Assembly: GCA_964543235.1 (NCBI GenBank)
Contig: CAZIXE010000025.1
Span: forward strand, 1-51,555
Direction of reading: 5' to 3'
DNA length: 51,555 nt
From: JANMMJ01 sp964543235
GTDB taxonomy: Bacteria > Pseudomonadota > Alphaproteobacteria > Rhizobiales > Aestuariivirgaceae
A program made the position numbers and the translations under genes. This document shows positions 38,010-48,974 of the stretch, in pieces. Position 1 is the stretch's first letter; every line of letters begins with the position of its first letter. The notes beneath the pieces were generated by a model, which saw only the letters and a program-made list of their open reading frames with translations, was not told the origin of the DNA and did no database searches.

Positions 38010-38843
38010 ATGACCGCCCCGCCTTTCCCGTTCCACAGGCTCTCGGACCGGGCCGTGCTCGCTGTATCCGGCGCGGACGCGCCGGGCTTCCTGCAGGGGC
38101 TGGTCACTGCCGACGTCCGTGGTCTGGCGGCCGGAGAGGCGCGCTATGGCGCCCTGCTCACGCCCCAGGGCAAGATCCTGTTCGACTTCTTCATCGTCGG
38201 GGACAATGACGGATTCCTCATCGATTGTGCCCGGGACCAGCGCGAGGCCCTCAGCCAGCGGCTGGGTTTTTACCGGCTCCGGGCCAAAGTTGCCATCGTG
38301 GCCCGCGACGACCTGGCGGTCGCCGCGTCGCCGACACCACAGGCCGCAGCCGCCTGCTACCGCGATCCGCGGCATGCGGATCTCGGATACCGATTGCTGG
38401 TTGATGCCGGCCAGGCACCGGCGGCCGATGGTTCAGAATACCGACGCCTGCGCCTGGCACTCGGTATCGCCGACAGTGCCGAGATCGGCTCGGGCCAGCT
38501 TTACCCGCATGAGGCCAATCTCGACCGGATCGGCGGCGTGAGCTTCAACAAGGGCTGCTATGTTGGCCAGGAGGTGGTGTCACGCATGGAGCACCGCGGC
38601 ACGGCGCGGAGCCGCGTCTGCGCGGTGGTGCTTTCGCAAGGATCGGCGACGCCCGGCAGCGACATTCTGGCGGGCGGGAAGCCGGTGGGTGCGCTCATTG
38701 CCGTGGACGGGTTGGATGGGCTGGCGCTGATCCGGCTCGACCGGGCCACGGAAGCGGCCACGGCGGGCCAGCCTCTGCTGACAGATGGTGCCACTGTCCA
38801 TGTTAGACAGCCGCCCGGCGGGACTACCGGCAGAGGAGGCTGA
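38010..38843 (+). CDS. ygfZ: YgfZ-family folate-binding protein (Fe-S cluster maintenance)
   Basis: The 277-residue protein is related to the GcvT aminomethyltransferase and has the signature KGCYVGQE at residues 181-188 with Cys183. FLQGLVTADV and YGALLTPQGKILFDFF are typical N-terminal segments. YgfZ binds tetrahydrofolate and helps maintain some Fe-S enzymes such as MiaB. It leads a plus-strand set: tag follows after 3 bp, then the HD hydrolase overlaps tag. Confidence 0.93.
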   Translation: MTAPPFPFHRLSDRAVLAVSGADAPGFLQGLVTADVRGLAAGEARYGALLTPQGKILFDFFIVGDNDGFLIDCARDQREALSQRLGFYRLRAKVAIVARDDLAVAASPTPQAAAACYRDPRHADLGYRLLVDAGQAPAADGSEYRRLRLALGIADSAEIGSGQLYPHEANLDRIGGVSFNKGCYVGQEVVSRMEHRGTARSRVCAVVLSQGSATPGSDILAGGKPVGALIAVDGLDGLALIRLDRATEAATAGQPLLTDGATVHVRQPPGGTTGRGG

Positions 38844-38846
38844 GAC

Positions 38847-39446
38847 ATGGGAATTGCACTTGAAGCCATCACGCATGATGATGGCCTCTGCCGTTGCGGC
38901 TGGTGCGGCACGGAGCCGATCTATGTCAGCTATCATGACGCGGAGTGGGGCGTTCCCGAGTATGATTCGCGGGCGCTGTTCGAGAAGCTGATGCTGGACG
39001 GATTCCAGGCGGGCCTGTCGTGGATCACCATCCTGCGCAAGCGGGAGGCCTTCCGCGCCGCCTTCGACGGCTTCGATCCGGAGATCATGGCACGCTATGA
39101 CGCGCGCAAGCTCGCGAACCTCATGCAGGATGCCGGCATCGTGCGCAACCGCGCCAAGATCCAGGCAAGCGTCAGCAACGCCCGCGCCTATCTGGCCATC
39201 CCTGATTTCTCCAATTATCTGTGGGACTTCTTCGACGGCCGTCCGCAAAACAACGCATTCCGCTCGCTCAGCGAAATTCCGGCCGCCTCGCCGCTGGCCG
39301 AGAAAATCGCCAAGGACCTGAAGAGGCGTGGCTTCAATTTCTGCGGCCCGACGATTGTCTACGCCTTCCTGCAGGCCTGCGGCCTCGTCAATGACCATCT
39401 GGTGGATTGCCACCGGCATGAGCAAGTCAAGGCCCTGGCACGCTGA
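38847..39446 (+). CDS. tag: DNA-3-methyladenine glycosylase I
   Basis: The 199-residue base-excision repair enzyme removes 3-methyladenine from DNA. It has CRCGWCGTEPIYVSYHDAEWG with the N-terminal zinc Cys/His, EKLMLDGFQAGLSWITILRK (HhH-like domain), KRRGFNFCGPTIVYAFLQAC and the C-terminal zinc ligands in VNDHLVDCHRH. GAGGAGG-like sequence precedes the ATG. Its TGA shares a base with the next start (TGATG). Confidence 0.96.
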   Translation: MGIALEAITHDDGLCRCGWCGTEPIYVSYHDAEWGVPEYDSRALFEKLMLDGFQAGLSWITILRKREAFRAAFDGFDPEIMARYDARKLANLMQDAGIVRNRAKIQASVSNARAYLAIPDFSNYLWDFFDGRPQNNAFRSLSEIPAASPLAEKIAKDLKRRGFNFCGPTIVYAFLQACGLVNDHLVDCHRHEQVKALAR

Positions 39447-40030
39447 TGGCCCGCGCCTGGCAACGCATGCTGTCGGGCCGCCGGCTCGACCTGCTCGACC
39501 CCTCGCCGCTCGACATCGAGATCGAGGACATCGCGCATGGGCTGTCGCGGGTGGCCCGGTGGAATGGCCAAACCAGGGGACCGCACGCGTTTTCCGTGGC
39601 CCAGCACTGCCTGCTGGTGGAGGCGCTGTGTGTTCACCTCGACCACCGGTTCGGGCGCGCCGAGCGGCTGGCAGCGCTGCTGCATGACGCCCCCGAGTAT
39701 GTCATCGGCGACATGATCTCGCCGTTCAAGGCCGCACTCGGCCTCGACTACAAGGCCTTCGAGCTCAGGCTGCTGGCGGCCATCCATGTGCGTTTCGGGC
39801 TACCGGCCAGGATGCCCGACAAAGTCAGCCGTCATGTCAAGAAGGCGGACCGCATCGCAGCCTTTCTCGAGGCCACACAATTGGCCGGATTCGCGATCAA
39901 GGAGGCGGAGAAGATATTCGGGGCGCCCCGGCTTGGCGTGCAGGGGTCGAAAGCCTTCCTGCACCTCAGGCCGCTGGCTGCCGAGGATGCGCAGGCGGCC
40001 TACCTCAAGATGTTCAAGAAGCTGGTATAG
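39446..40030 (+). CDS. HD-domain phosphohydrolase (YfbR-like)
   Basis: The 194-residue protein has metal-binding residues H54 (VAQHCLLV), H80-D81 (ALLHDAPEYVIGD) and D135 (KKADRIAAFLEA), the HD-family pattern. The segment HDAPEYVIGDMISPFK is typical of YfbR-type 5'-nucleotidases and related uncharacterised proteins that act on (deoxy)nucleotides. It overlaps tag by one base, indicating co-translation with a repair gene; nucleotide-pool housekeeping is therefore a reasonable inference. Confidence 0.85.
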   Translation: MARAWQRMLSGRRLDLLDPSPLDIEIEDIAHGLSRVARWNGQTRGPHAFSVAQHCLLVEALCVHLDHRFGRAERLAALLHDAPEYVIGDMISPFKAALGLDYKAFELRLLAAIHVRFGLPARMPDKVSRHVKKADRIAAFLEATQLAGFAIKEAEKIFGAPRLGVQGSKAFLHLRPLAAEDAQAAYLKMFKKLV

Positions 40031-40038
40031 ACTTCCCC

Positions 40039-40542
40039 ATGATCATCGTGTGCCCCCTGTCAGCGGTTCAGCAGCTCGTTCATGACCACGGCGTCGGCGA
40101 CGTCGTCAGCCTGCTTGGCCCCGACACGGCGCACCGGGCCTTTGCAGGCATCCGGCAGGAGCGCCATCTGAAGCTCACCTTTCACGATATCGTTGCGCCG
40201 CTCGAGGGCTTCATGGCCCCGCAACTGCGGGACGCCGAGAGGCTGATCGGTTTCATCGACGGCTGGGACCGGCAGGCGCCGATGCTCATTCACTGCTGGG
40301 CCGGGATCAGCCGGTCGACGGCGGCGGCCTTCACCGCCATGTGCATGCTCGGCCCCGGCCGCGACGAGAGCGAGATCGCCTGGGAGCTGCGCGCGGCGTC
40401 GGCGTCGGCAACGCCCAACCGGCTCATCGTCTCCCATGCCGACGCCATTCTCGGCCGGGGTGGCCGCATGGTGCGGGCGGTCGATGCCATCGGCCGGGGC
40501 GAGGAGGCCTTCGAGGGCGTGCCGTTCGTGCTGAGGCCGTGA
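40039..40542 (+). CDS. dual-specificity/tyrosine phosphatase-like protein
   Basis: The 167-residue protein has the cysteine-phosphatase loop HCWAGISRS at residues 85-93 (C86, R92) and a likely general acid D50 in TFHDIVAP. Small bacterial proteins of this kind remove phosphate from tyrosine or from phospholipids and nucleotides. It starts 8 bp after the HD hydrolase and is the last gene of the ygfZ-tag-HD set. The substrate is unknown. Confidence 0.85.
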   Translation: MIIVCPLSAVQQLVHDHGVGDVVSLLGPDTAHRAFAGIRQERHLKLTFHDIVAPLEGFMAPQLRDAERLIGFIDGWDRQAPMLIHCWAGISRSTAAAFTAMCMLGPGRDESEIAWELRAASASATPNRLIVSHADAILGRGGRMVRAVDAIGRGEEAFEGVPFVLRP

Positions 40543-40551
40543 GGGCACGCT

Positions 40552-41406
40552 TCAGGCGTGGGCGAACTCCCAGTAGAGTTCACGGGCCCGCTTGTAGACG
40601 GGGCCCGGCTGCAGGCTGCGGTTCTCGATCCGGGTAACGGGTTGAACCTTGCCGTAGTTGCCGGTCGAGAACACTTCGTCGGCCTCGAGAAACTCGTGCC
40701 AAGAGATGGCGCGCTCGTGCACCTTGACGCCGGCTGCACGCAGAAGCGCTATGACACGCTGCCGGGTAATGCCATTGAGGAAGGTGCCGTTCGGGGCCGG
40801 CGTGTGGGCCTCGCCGTCCTTGGCGAGCCAGATGTTGGCGGTGGCCAGCTCGGCGACATTGCCGAGGGGATCGAGCATGATGGCGTTGTCGAAGCCGCGG
40901 GTGCGGGCCTCGCGCATGGCGCGCGCCGAATTGGGGTAGTGGCAGGCTGCCTTGGCATCGGTCGGAGCGTATTCGAGCGATGGCCGGCGGAACGGCGAGC
41001 AGGTGATCGAAAAGCCGGTTGGGTCGGGCATCGGCGAATCGTAGACGGAAACCGAAAACTCCGTCGATTCGGGATCGACATCGACAAAGCCCGATTCCGC
41101 CCAGAACATCGGCCGCAGGTAGAGGGCCGCGCCCTTGGGAAACCTGGCGATTCCTTCGCGAATCAATTCCTCGATTGCGCCGGCAGGTTTCACAATCTTC
41201 AGGCCGAAGCTCTCCGCAGAACGGACAATGCGCTGGCAGTGGCGGTCAAGATCCGGCGCGGTTCCCTCAAAAGCGCGGGCCCCGTCAAAGACACAGGAAC
41301 CGAGCCAGGGCGCGTGGGTCATCGGTCCCATGATCATCGGATTGCCGCTCAGCCATTCGCCACGGTACCAGGTCCAGGACTGGCCCGCCGATTCCTTCCA
41401 TGCCAT
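40552..41406 (-). CDS. class IV aminotransferase (branched-chain type)
   Basis: The 284-residue PLP enzyme has the class IV lysine K152 in DAKAACHYPNS, the PLP-holding segment LDPLGNVAELATANIW, GTFLNGITRQRVIALL and DEVFSTGNYGKVQPV. The sequence resembles IlvE-like branched-chain aminotransferases, but D-amino acid transaminases and ADC lyases share the fold, so ilvE is not assigned. The ATG at 41406 (MAWKESAGQSWTWYRGEW) is preferred to an upstream TTG. It may be transcribed on its own, since a terminator lies between it and the sleB-type gene upstream. Confidence 0.85.
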   Translation of the reverse strand: MAWKESAGQSWTWYRGEWLSGNPMIMGPMTHAPWLGSCVFDGARAFEGTAPDLDRHCQRIVRSAESFGLKIVKPAGAIEELIREGIARFPKGAALYLRPMFWAESGFVDVDPESTEFSVSVYDSPMPDPTGFSITCSPFRRPSLEYAPTDAKAACHYPNSARAMREARTRGFDNAIMLDPLGNVAELATANIWLAKDGEAHTPAPNGTFLNGITRQRVIALLRAAGVKVHERAISWHEFLEADEVFSTGNYGKVQPVTRIENRSLQPGPVYKRARELYWEFAHA

Positions 41407-41428
41407 TGCGCACCGCAACCTTTCGCTT

Positions 41429-41457
41429 CAAACAAACAAGGCGCCCCGCGGGCGCCT
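41429..41457 (-). terminator. Rho-independent terminator of the cell wall hydrolase gene
   Basis: AGGCGCCC (41439-41446), loop CGC and GGGCGCCT (41450-41457) form an 8-bp perfect stem. On the minus strand it is followed by TTGTTTGTTTG. It lies 25 bp beyond the stop at 41483 and is the best intrinsic terminator in the window. Confidence 0.8.
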
Positions 41458-41482
41458 GTGGTACACCAAATCGGCCGGCCGA

Positions 41483-42436
41483 TCACGTGTCGGAATAGAA
41501 GATGTGACGGCCGATCTTGATCAGCCTCTTCATGCTGCGCGACCATTTCGGCTTCACATAGTCGGCGTGATAGTTGGTGGCGGCGCTGAGGGCGTGGACG
41601 GCCCTGTCGCCGGCCAGAGCACGCTGAGCGATCCGCTTGGAACGGTTCCAGGCCTCGACGCTCTTCACGTCGTCGGGCAGACCGTCGCAGGCGAAGGAAA
41701 ACTGGCAAGAGTTGCGGCGGTCGGAACCCTGATAGACGACGCCACAGATGGTGCGCGGATAATTGGGATCGCGGGTGCGATTGAGGATCACCTTGGCCAC
41801 GGCTAGCTGGCCAAGTTCCGATTCAGAGCGCGCTTCGAAATAGATGGCACGGGCGAGACAGTTTTCTTCGGCAACCCGAACCCGCCGCTGGGCGATGACC
41901 TTCTGCTTTTCCTTCTGCTGCTCCGGCGTCTTGACGCTGTCTTTCGCGTCCTTGTTCTTCAGCTTGAAGATCTTCTCAAGCTTGGGCACCGGAGGCGTCA
42001 GCGCAAGCTTGGTGGTGACCTTGCCGGAAATCTCCTCGGGCGAGGCTGCTGCGGCAACAACCTTGATCACCTGAGCCTGCGGCCCGGGCGCCGGCACCGG
42101 CGCGATATAGTCGGCCTTACCCGTTGCGACGATCTGTTGAAGATCTGACTTGCGAAGATTGATGATGTCGAAGGAGGTGTCGGCGGGCAACAGCGAGCCC
42201 TTGGTGAGGATGGCGGTCGATGGCGCCACGACCGGCTGCAGCGTATCCATCTGCGAGAGATTGTGGGCAGATGCATTCTGGCCCATGTAATGGCCGGCAA
42301 AGGCGAAGGCGGCAATCAGCATGGTGCCGCCGAAGACGTACGGCACATATTCGGAAACACCCCGGCGCGGCTTGCGCGGCCGGAAATCCCCATCATTCAA
42401 ACGCACGCGACGTTGTTTGCGCTTTGACCCCTGCAC
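41483..42436 (-). CDS. SleB-type cell wall hydrolase, membrane anchored
   Basis: The 317-residue protein starts with a very basic cytoplasmic tail (SKRKQRRVRLNDGDFRPRKP), one membrane helix (about residues 31-50, YVPYVFGGTMLIAAFAFAG), a long linker and a C-terminal Hydrolase_2 domain: CLARAIYFEARSESELGQLA, VAKVILNRTRDPNYPRTICG, CQFSFACDG and ATNYHADYVKPKW. SleB-like domains are lytic transglycosylases acting on peptidoglycan. The upstream region is AT-rich and has a CtrA-like half pair at 42504-42519. An intrinsic terminator follows. Confidence 0.9.
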   Translation of the reverse strand: MQGSKRKQRRVRLNDGDFRPRKPRRGVSEYVPYVFGGTMLIAAFAFAGHYMGQNASAHNLSQMDTLQPVVAPSTAILTKGSLLPADTSFDIINLRKSDLQQIVATGKADYIAPVPAPGPQAQVIKVVAAAASPEEISGKVTTKLALTPPVPKLEKIFKLKNKDAKDSVKTPEQQKEKQKVIAQRRVRVAEENCLARAIYFEARSESELGQLAVAKVILNRTRDPNYPRTICGVVYQGSDRRNSCQFSFACDGLPDDVKSVEAWNRSKRIAQRALAGDRAVHALSAATNYHADYVKPKWSRSMKRLIKIGRHIFYSDT

Positions 42437-42503
42437 TTCCCCTCTTCCTACCGTTGTTGACCCCGAAAATTTTGTTAATTCAGCGGTAGAGTAAGCCTGT
42501 TGC

Positions 42504-42519
42504 GTTTAGCATAGGTTAA
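42504..42519 (-). promoter_or_regulatory. possible CtrA-like site upstream of the cell wall hydrolase gene
   Basis: Minus strand TTAA-CCTATGC-TAAAC resembles the CtrA site TTAA-N7-TTAAC with one mismatch. It lies about 68 bp upstream of the ATG at 42436 in an AT-rich intergenic stretch. TTAA pairs are expected by chance in such DNA, so confidence is low. Confidence 0.3.
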
Positions 42520-42605
42520 CCATGTCAGCAACCCAAAGCGCATGATTTTTCCGCACTGTGACCATAATGGTTAATGGATCACCAAGCGCTTGAAACAAAA
42601 GGGGA

Positions 42606-45284
<2,679 letters not shown>

Positions 45285-45447
45285 GTTGCTCACCCGCTCT
45301 TGCTTCAGCGTCAAATCAGGCTCCGCCGCGGGCTCGCGGCAGAGCAATCCGGGACGGGCGGCTGCCCGGACCGCTCATGATCACAGCAGGCCCGACAAAT
45401 CAAGGCGGCATTGCCGTTTGCGACACCCTGTCCGGCGGCATCGTTAA

Positions 45448-46683
45448 TCAGGCAGGTGATGGGCGCAACGGCCGGCGGCCGCCGCGTCGCGCCAGCAGGA
45501 GCCAGAGCGCGATGGCAAGATTGAGCACGTTCCAGGCAATGCCATTGAGGAACGCAGCCTGATACGACCCGGTCAGGTCAAAAATCATGCCCGACATCCA
45601 GCCCCCCAACGCCATGCCGAGGACCGTCGCAGTCAGCACCAGGCTGATGCGGGCACCGGCCTCGCGGGCCGGAAAGTGATCGCGGATGATGAGCGCGTAG
45701 CTCGGCACTATTCCGCCCTGGGAGAGACCGAAAAGGGCCGAGACGATGTAGAGCGAGGCCAGGCCGTCAAAGGGAAGGTAGAAGAGCAGCGCCAGCATCT
45801 GCAGCACGGAGCCAGCGATCAGCGTGCCGAGGCCGCCGATGCGGTCGGCAATGACGCCGGAGGCCAGGCGGCTCACGACGCCGAAACCGAGCATGAGCGA
45901 GAGCATTTCCGCGCCACGCGCCGGGCCGTAGCCCAGGTCGGCGCAATAGGCGACGATATGAACCTGCGGCATCGACATGGCGACACAGCAGGCAAGCCCG
46001 GCAAGGATCAGCATGGGTTGCAACAGCGGCGGGCGCGGCAGCAGGCCGCCACCGGATGACGAACCGGCGGCGGGACTTGCCGCGTCATGAAAATCCGGGC
46101 GGCGGCGAAGCAGGAGGGCCAGCGGCAACATGGTTGCCACGCCCAGGAGGCCGATTGCCATATAGCTGACGCGCCAGCCGTAGAGCGAAATGGCGTGCTG
46201 GAGAAGGGGAGGCCAGACCGTGCCGGCCAGGTAATTGCCGCTCGCCACGACGGCGATGGCGATGCCGCGCTGCCTGAGAAACCACTGGGAGACGTCGGCG
46301 ACGAGGGGACCGAAGGTGGCGGAACTGCCGAACATGCCGATGAGCAGCGCCTGCACGGTGAGAAACTGCCAGTAGTCTCCCGACAGGCCGGCGAGCACGA
46401 AGCCGAGACCCAAAGCCGTGGCGCCCGTGACCAGCGGCACCATTATGCCGAAGCGGTCGGCGGCACGGCCCATCAGCACACCGCCTGCAGCAAAGCCCAG
46501 GGTGGTAACGGTGTAGGGCAGCGACGCGCCGGCGCGGTCAACGGCGAATTCGGCCTGGATGGTGGGCAGCACCACCACCGACGACCACAGGCCAATCCCA
46601 CCGATGGTTGACAGCGCCAGCGACACCAGCAACCGGAACCAGGCGTAGCGGCTGTCGGGAAGCACGGCCGGGCGAGAACTCAT
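45448..46683 (-). CDS. major facilitator superfamily transporter
   Basis: The protein has about 411 residues and twelve predicted helices. MFS motifs are GRAADRFG between helices 2 and 3 and GVIADRIGGLGT at the matching place in the second half. The substrate is unknown; the GIGLWSSVVVLPTIQAEF start resembles monocarboxylate/oxalate-type MFS carriers. The start is either 46683 or the ATG two codons earlier. It sits between glyS and ppdK on the same strand, an unusual place for a transporter. Confidence 0.85.
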   Translation of the reverse strand: MSSRPAVLPDSRYAWFRLLVSLALSTIGGIGLWSSVVVLPTIQAEFAVDRAGASLPYTVTTLGFAAGGVLMGRAADRFGIMVPLVTGATALGLGFVLAGLSGDYWQFLTVQALLIGMFGSSATFGPLVADVSQWFLRQRGIAIAVVASGNYLAGTVWPPLLQHAISLYGWRVSYMAIGLLGVATMLPLALLLRRRPDFHDAASPAAGSSSGGGLLPRPPLLQPMLILAGLACCVAMSMPQVHIVAYCADLGYGPARGAEMLSLMLGFGVVSRLASGVIADRIGGLGTLIAGSVLQMLALLFYLPFDGLASLYIVSALFGLSQGGIVPSYALIIRDHFPAREAGARISLVLTATVLGMALGGWMSGMIFDLTGSYQAAFLNGIAWNVLNLAIALWLLLARRGGRRPLRPSPA

Positions 46684-46769
46684 GCGCATCCCGTAGCGGC
46701 CGCGCCGGGCAAGGTCAAAAGCCTGAGCCTGTGCTCGCGGCGCAGGAGAAATGCACGCCACACATGGCC

Positions 46770-48845
46770 TCAGCCTTCGATGCGCGAGAAGTCGGCCACT
46801 TCCAGGGTCGCGGCGCGGATGCGGTTGAGGAGTTTCAGGCGATTCTCACGGAAACTCGGATCGTCGGCATTGACGGTGACCTTGTCAAAGAAATGATCGA
46901 CGGGCGCGCGCAGCCTCGCCATCGCCTTCATGGCCGACTCGAAATCCTCAGCCTTGATGGCCTTGCGGGCCTGGGCCACAGCGGTGTTGATGGCCGTGCT
47001 CAGCTCCTTCTCCTCGCCCTGAATGAGGATCATCTGGTTGACGTCGCCGTCGAAGCTGCGGCCGTCCTTCTTCTCCTCGATCTTCAGGATGTTGGAGGCG
47101 CGCTTGACGCCGGCGAGGAGGTTGCGGCCATCCTCGGTGTCGAGCAGATTGGACAGCGCCTCGACGCGGCGCACGACCATCAGCAGGTCGTCCTGGTTGC
47201 CGAGGGAAATCACGGCGTCGATGAGGTCATGGCGCATGCCGCGGTCGCGGAGATAGACCTTGAGGCGATCGGCAAAGAAGGCAAGCAGGTCCTTGCCGTC
47301 GAAGTCCGCCGCAAAACTCCCGCCTTTCTGCTTGCGGTAGAGATCAAGGCCCTTGTCGAAGACGGGCAGGAGGCGAAGGCTGATGGCGTTCTCGATCAGT
47401 ATGCGGATGACGCCGAGCGCGGCGCGGCGAAGCGCATAGGGGTCCTTGGAGCCGGTGGGCTTTTCATCAATCGCCCAGAAGCCCACGAGCGTGTCGAGCT
47501 TCTCAGCCAGCGCGGTGACAACAGCGACCGGCTCGGCAGGCACGCGATCGCCGGGACCTTGCGGCTTGTAATGGTCTTCGATAGCGGCGGCGACGGCGGG
47601 GGGATGGCCCTCGGCCAGGGCGTAATACTTGCCCATGAGGCCCTGGAGTTCGGGGAATTCCTCGACCACGCCAGTCTTGAGGTCAGCCTTGGCGAGGCGG
47701 GCGGCCAGTTGCGCCTGAAGCGGATCGGCCTTGCAGGTCCTGGCGAGATCGTTGGCCCAGCTCTGCAGGCGCGATACGCGCTCGCCCTGGCTGCCCAGCG
47801 CGGCGTGGAAGGTCACCGTATCGAGTTTCGGCAGCAGATGCTCGAGCGGCATCCGGCGATCCTGGTCCCAGAAGAACTTGGCGTCGGACAGCCGCGCGGC
47901 GATGACCTTGTTGTTGCCGCGGATAATCTCCCTGCCGCCATCGGAAGCTTCCATGTTGGCAACCAGAATGTAGCGGCTGGCGAGCCGGCCGGTCGCGGCA
48001 TGGCGCAATGCAAAGCACTTCTGGTGGTTCTTGATCGAGGTCACGATGACTTCCGGCGGCACGTCAAGGAAGCTGTCATCGAACGATCCCATCAGCACCA
48101 CGGGCCATTCCACGAGGCCCGCAACTTCGTTCAGAAGGGCCTCGTCCTCGACGAGTTCGAGGCCGTGGGCAAAGGCAAGATTGCGGGCATCATTGCGGAT
48201 GGTCTCGGCACGCAAGTCGGCATCGACGATCACCCTGGCGGCGTGCAGCTTGCGGGCATAATCCTCGAAGCGGCGGACGGCAATCGCTTCGGGGGCCATG
48301 AAGCGATGGCCGCGGGTGGTGTTGCCCGAGGCCATGCCATTGATGGTGAAAGGCACGGTCTCGCCGTCAAAGGTGCAGACAATAGCGTGCAGCGGCCGCA
48401 CCCAGCGGAGCGTGCCACTGCCCCAGCGCATCGACTTCGGCCAGGGAAACCTGCGGATGGCGGCGGGAATGACCTCGGCAATGATCGCGGTGGCGTCGCG
48501 GCCCGGGTGGCGGATCGCGGCGATGTAGAACTGCCCCTTCCTGTCTTCCTGAATCTGCAGGTCTTCGAGGCGCAGGCCGGTGGACTTCAGAAATCCCTCG
48601 ATGGCAGGTTTCGGTGCGTCGATGCGCGGCCCCTTGCGCTCCTCGACCGTACCGGCGGCCCTGGCGTTGAGCCCTTCGACCGCCAGGACGAGGCGGCGCG
48701 GCGTGGCAAAACTCCGTGCGCCCTCGTAGGTCAGGCCCGCCTCAACGAGGGAATTCGTTACAATTGTACGCAAGTCTTCGGCGGCCCGCGCCTGCATGCG
48801 GGCGGGCACCTCCTCGGAAAAAAACTCGACTAGCAGTTCAGGCAT
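46770..48845 (-). CDS. glyS: glycine-tRNA ligase beta subunit
   Basis: The 691-residue beta subunit of the heterotetrameric glycyl-tRNA synthetase begins MPELLVEFFSEEVPARMQ. It has FATPRRLVLAVEG, RWVRPLHAIVCTFDGE, GHRFMAPEAI, the HD-like region and a C-terminal anticodon-binding segment (DHFFDKVTVNADD, RLKLLNRI). The alpha subunit gene glyQ, normally directly upstream, is not in the window; a GGDEF-EAL gene lies there in the opposite direction instead. Confidence 0.97.
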   Translation of the reverse strand: MPELLVEFFSEEVPARMQARAAEDLRTIVTNSLVEAGLTYEGARSFATPRRLVLAVEGLNARAAGTVEERKGPRIDAPKPAIEGFLKSTGLRLEDLQIQEDRKGQFYIAAIRHPGRDATAIIAEVIPAAIRRFPWPKSMRWGSGTLRWVRPLHAIVCTFDGETVPFTINGMASGNTTRGHRFMAPEAIAVRRFEDYARKLHAARVIVDADLRAETIRNDARNLAFAHGLELVEDEALLNEVAGLVEWPVVLMGSFDDSFLDVPPEVIVTSIKNHQKCFALRHAATGRLASRYILVANMEASDGGREIIRGNNKVIAARLSDAKFFWDQDRRMPLEHLLPKLDTVTFHAALGSQGERVSRLQSWANDLARTCKADPLQAQLAARLAKADLKTGVVEEFPELQGLMGKYYALAEGHPPAVAAAIEDHYKPQGPGDRVPAEPVAVVTALAEKLDTLVGFWAIDEKPTGSKDPYALRRAALGVIRILIENAISLRLLPVFDKGLDLYRKQKGGSFAADFDGKDLLAFFADRLKVYLRDRGMRHDLIDAVISLGNQDDLLMVVRRVEALSNLLDTEDGRNLLAGVKRASNILKIEEKKDGRSFDGDVNQMILIQGEEKELSTAINTAVAQARKAIKAEDFESAMKAMARLRAPVDHFFDKVTVNADDPSFRENRLKLLNRIRAATLEVADFSRIEG

Positions 48846-48918
48846 TGTTCACTCCGGCGGCCCGGCACTTAGCAGCCCTTAACCCTGTTGTCACGAAGCC
48901 TGCTCGGTGCGCCGGACA

Positions 48919-48934
48919 TTAACAGCAGGCTAAC
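48919..48934 (+). promoter_or_regulatory. CtrA-like site upstream of the GGDEF-EAL gene
   Basis: TTAA-CAGCAGG-CTAAC differs from the CtrA consensus TTAA-N7-TTAAC at one position. It ends 40 bp before the GTG start at 48975. A site with the same structure and the same distance precedes the paralogous GGDEF gene, which raises confidence. It also lies 74 bp upstream of glyS on the other strand. Confidence 0.5.
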
Positions 48935-48974
48935 TTGGGTCCGCCTTGAATGGCGGGCAACAGGAGCAACAGGC

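Noticed and set aside
38011..38107. Longer dihydroorotase starting at 38107 or 38011
   Set aside because: Those starts would overlap the divergent ygfZ gene, while TTG 37945 has AAGGA at eight bases and gives the family's normal N-terminus.
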